Source of the DNA: Sediminibacterium sp. C3
GTDB lineage: Bacteria > Bacteroidota > Bacteroidia > Chitinophagales > Chitinophagaceae
DNA: 64,000 nucleotides
Direction of reading: 5' to 3'
Assembly: GCF_000508085.1 (NCBI RefSeq)
Contig: NZ_KI669560.1
Coordinates: forward strand, 1,136,464-1,200,463
Positions 63,212-64,000 of this stretch are shown piece after piece; positions within the stretch are counted from its first letter, which is position 1, and every line of letters starts with the position of its first letter. Both the position numbers and the translations under genes were made by a program. A model generated the notes under the pieces. The model saw nothing but the letters and a program-made list of their open reading frames with translations. It was not told the origin of the DNA and did no database searches.

Positions 63212-64000
63212 ATGAACGTAAATCGCTTTAAACTCAGCCTGATTGCATTGTTTACAATGCTTTCCACTGTGTTGTTAGCCCAAACCAAAAAAATCTCCGG
63301 CACTATCCTGAGTGATGATGCCAAACCCATTGCCGGGGTTTCTGTTACCATCAAGGGTAAAAAATCGGGAACCCAAACCAACACTCAGGGTATATTTACC
63401 ATTGAAGCCAACGAAGGATCAACCCTCGTTTTCTCTATGGTAGGTTTTACTACCCGGGAAGTAGTAGTTGGTAATAGTGCTATCGTAGATCTAACGCTCA
63501 GTGCTGTAGTTTCTGAGTTAGAAGATGTTGTAGTAACCGGTTATGGTTCTCAAAAAAGAAAAGAGATCACCGGTGCGGTAATTACAGTGAATCCCAAAGC
63601 TTTTGAACATTCACCAACCACAAACGTTGCCACTGTATTGCAGGGTAATGCACCGGGTTTAAGAATCCAGCAGCGTACGGGTCAACCCGGCACCACCCCT
63701 TCTATTACTTTCAGAGGAGGTACAGAATTTGGTGGCGGTGGTACCCCTTTGTTTATTGTTGACGGAGTAATTGTTCCCTCTTTGTATGGATTAGACATCA
63801 ATGATGTAGCAACCATCGATTTATTAAAAGATGCCGCAACTACTGCTATTTATGGTGCAAGAGCTGCAAACGGTGTAGTGTTGGTTACTACTAAAAAAGG
63901 TAAAAAGGAAAAGCACAAGTAACTTACTCATATCAGAATACAACCAACTATATCCGTAAAAATCCCTCCGAGTATTTGAGTGCATCAGATTATATCCGCA
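63212..64000 (+). pseudogene. SusC/RagA-family transporter, frameshifted and cut by window end
   Basis: The gene has a signal peptide (about 1-23, LLA|QT), a carboxypeptidase-regulatory-like domain (about 25-105), the SusC hallmark DVVVTGYGSQ and a plug ending in DAATTAIYGARAANGVVLVTT. The first frame then stops at 63920-63922. In the frame shifted by one base the downstream sequence reads QVTYSYQNTTNYIRKNPSEY, the expected SusC continuation. One missing A in the run 63902-63906 explains it. It may be a real mutation, a switchable homopolymer or a sequencing error. Start at ATG 63212; an upstream TTG at 63203 is less likely. The divergent FadR regulator probably controls it. Confidence 0.85.

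Overview
The window looks like a chromosomal segment of a free-living, respiring member of the Bacteroidota, most likely family Chitinophagaceae (a Sediminibacterium-like lineage; this is inference from gene content, not from a marker gene). The reasons are: SusC/SusD pairs, GldF/GldG, PorT-type barrels, a fused MurF-Alr protein, many Lol-type lipoproteins, almost no Shine-Dalgarno sequences, and repeated Bacteroidota -7 promoter boxes (TAnnTTTG). There is no prophage, IS transposase or CRISPR array.

Layout. 1-5.3 kb: the tail of a TPR-repeat protein, a LolA-like secreted protein and a large BNR/VPS10-type beta-propeller. 5.6-17.3 kb: a SusC-SusD nutrient uptake pair followed by two paralogous FG-GAP/ASPIC-UnbV lipoproteins. 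17.3-21.3 kb: a SRPBCC-GyrI protein, a small membrane protein, a vanadium-haloperoxidase-like lipoprotein and an outer-membrane barrel. 21.3-25.7 kb: a minus-strand sucrose operon (MFS permease, PfkB fructokinase, GH13 amylosucrase). 25.7-29.5 kb: acpP-fabF-rnc with small neighbours and methylmalonyl-CoA epimerase. 29.5-31.6 kb: iscS-iscU-iscA. 31.7-37.8 kb: a GldF-GldG fusion, a TerC/Alx protein and MurF-Alr. 37.8-42.2 kb: TPR protein, PorT-like barrel, SprB-repeat secreted protein, lspA. 42.2-45.2 kb: a DUF4143 ATPase behind promoter-containing tandem repeats, and an amidohydrolase lipoprotein. 45.2-48.2 kb: a TonB-dependent receptor bracketed by inverted copies of a structured repeat. 48.2-54.1 kb: fumC, enoyl-CoA hydratase, gltX with a stand-alone B12-binding mutase subunit, polysaccharide deacetylase, tatD. 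54.1-55.8 kb: tRNA-Ser(GGA), a hairpin-rich gap and a second DUF4143 ATPase. 55.8-62.3 kb: an exported TPR-CHAT protease, a membrane TPR protein, an ECF sigma factor, an OmpA-family protein and an unknown secreted protein. 62.3-64 kb: a FadR-type repressor divergent from a SusC gene that is frameshifted in this sequence and runs off the window.

Three signals stand out. First, a roughly 110-bp hairpin element occurs twice in inverted orientation around the TonB receptor; its core arms are nearly identical while its outer stem differs in sequence yet still pairs. Fragments of the same element sit nearby. Second, the TPR-CHAT / membrane-TPR / ECF-sigma block has the parts of a protease-controlled sigma-factor circuit, and is reminiscent of the TPR-CHAT-Csx30-sigma pathway of type III-E CRISPR systems but with no Cas genes. 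Third, four genes carry TAnnTTTG exactly four bases before ATG, predicting leaderless mRNAs.

Functionally the segment mixes housekeeping genes (lipid synthesis, Fe-S assembly, cell wall, tRNA charging) with surface uptake and envelope genes. All coordinates were read by eye from the sequence; no database search or folding program was run.
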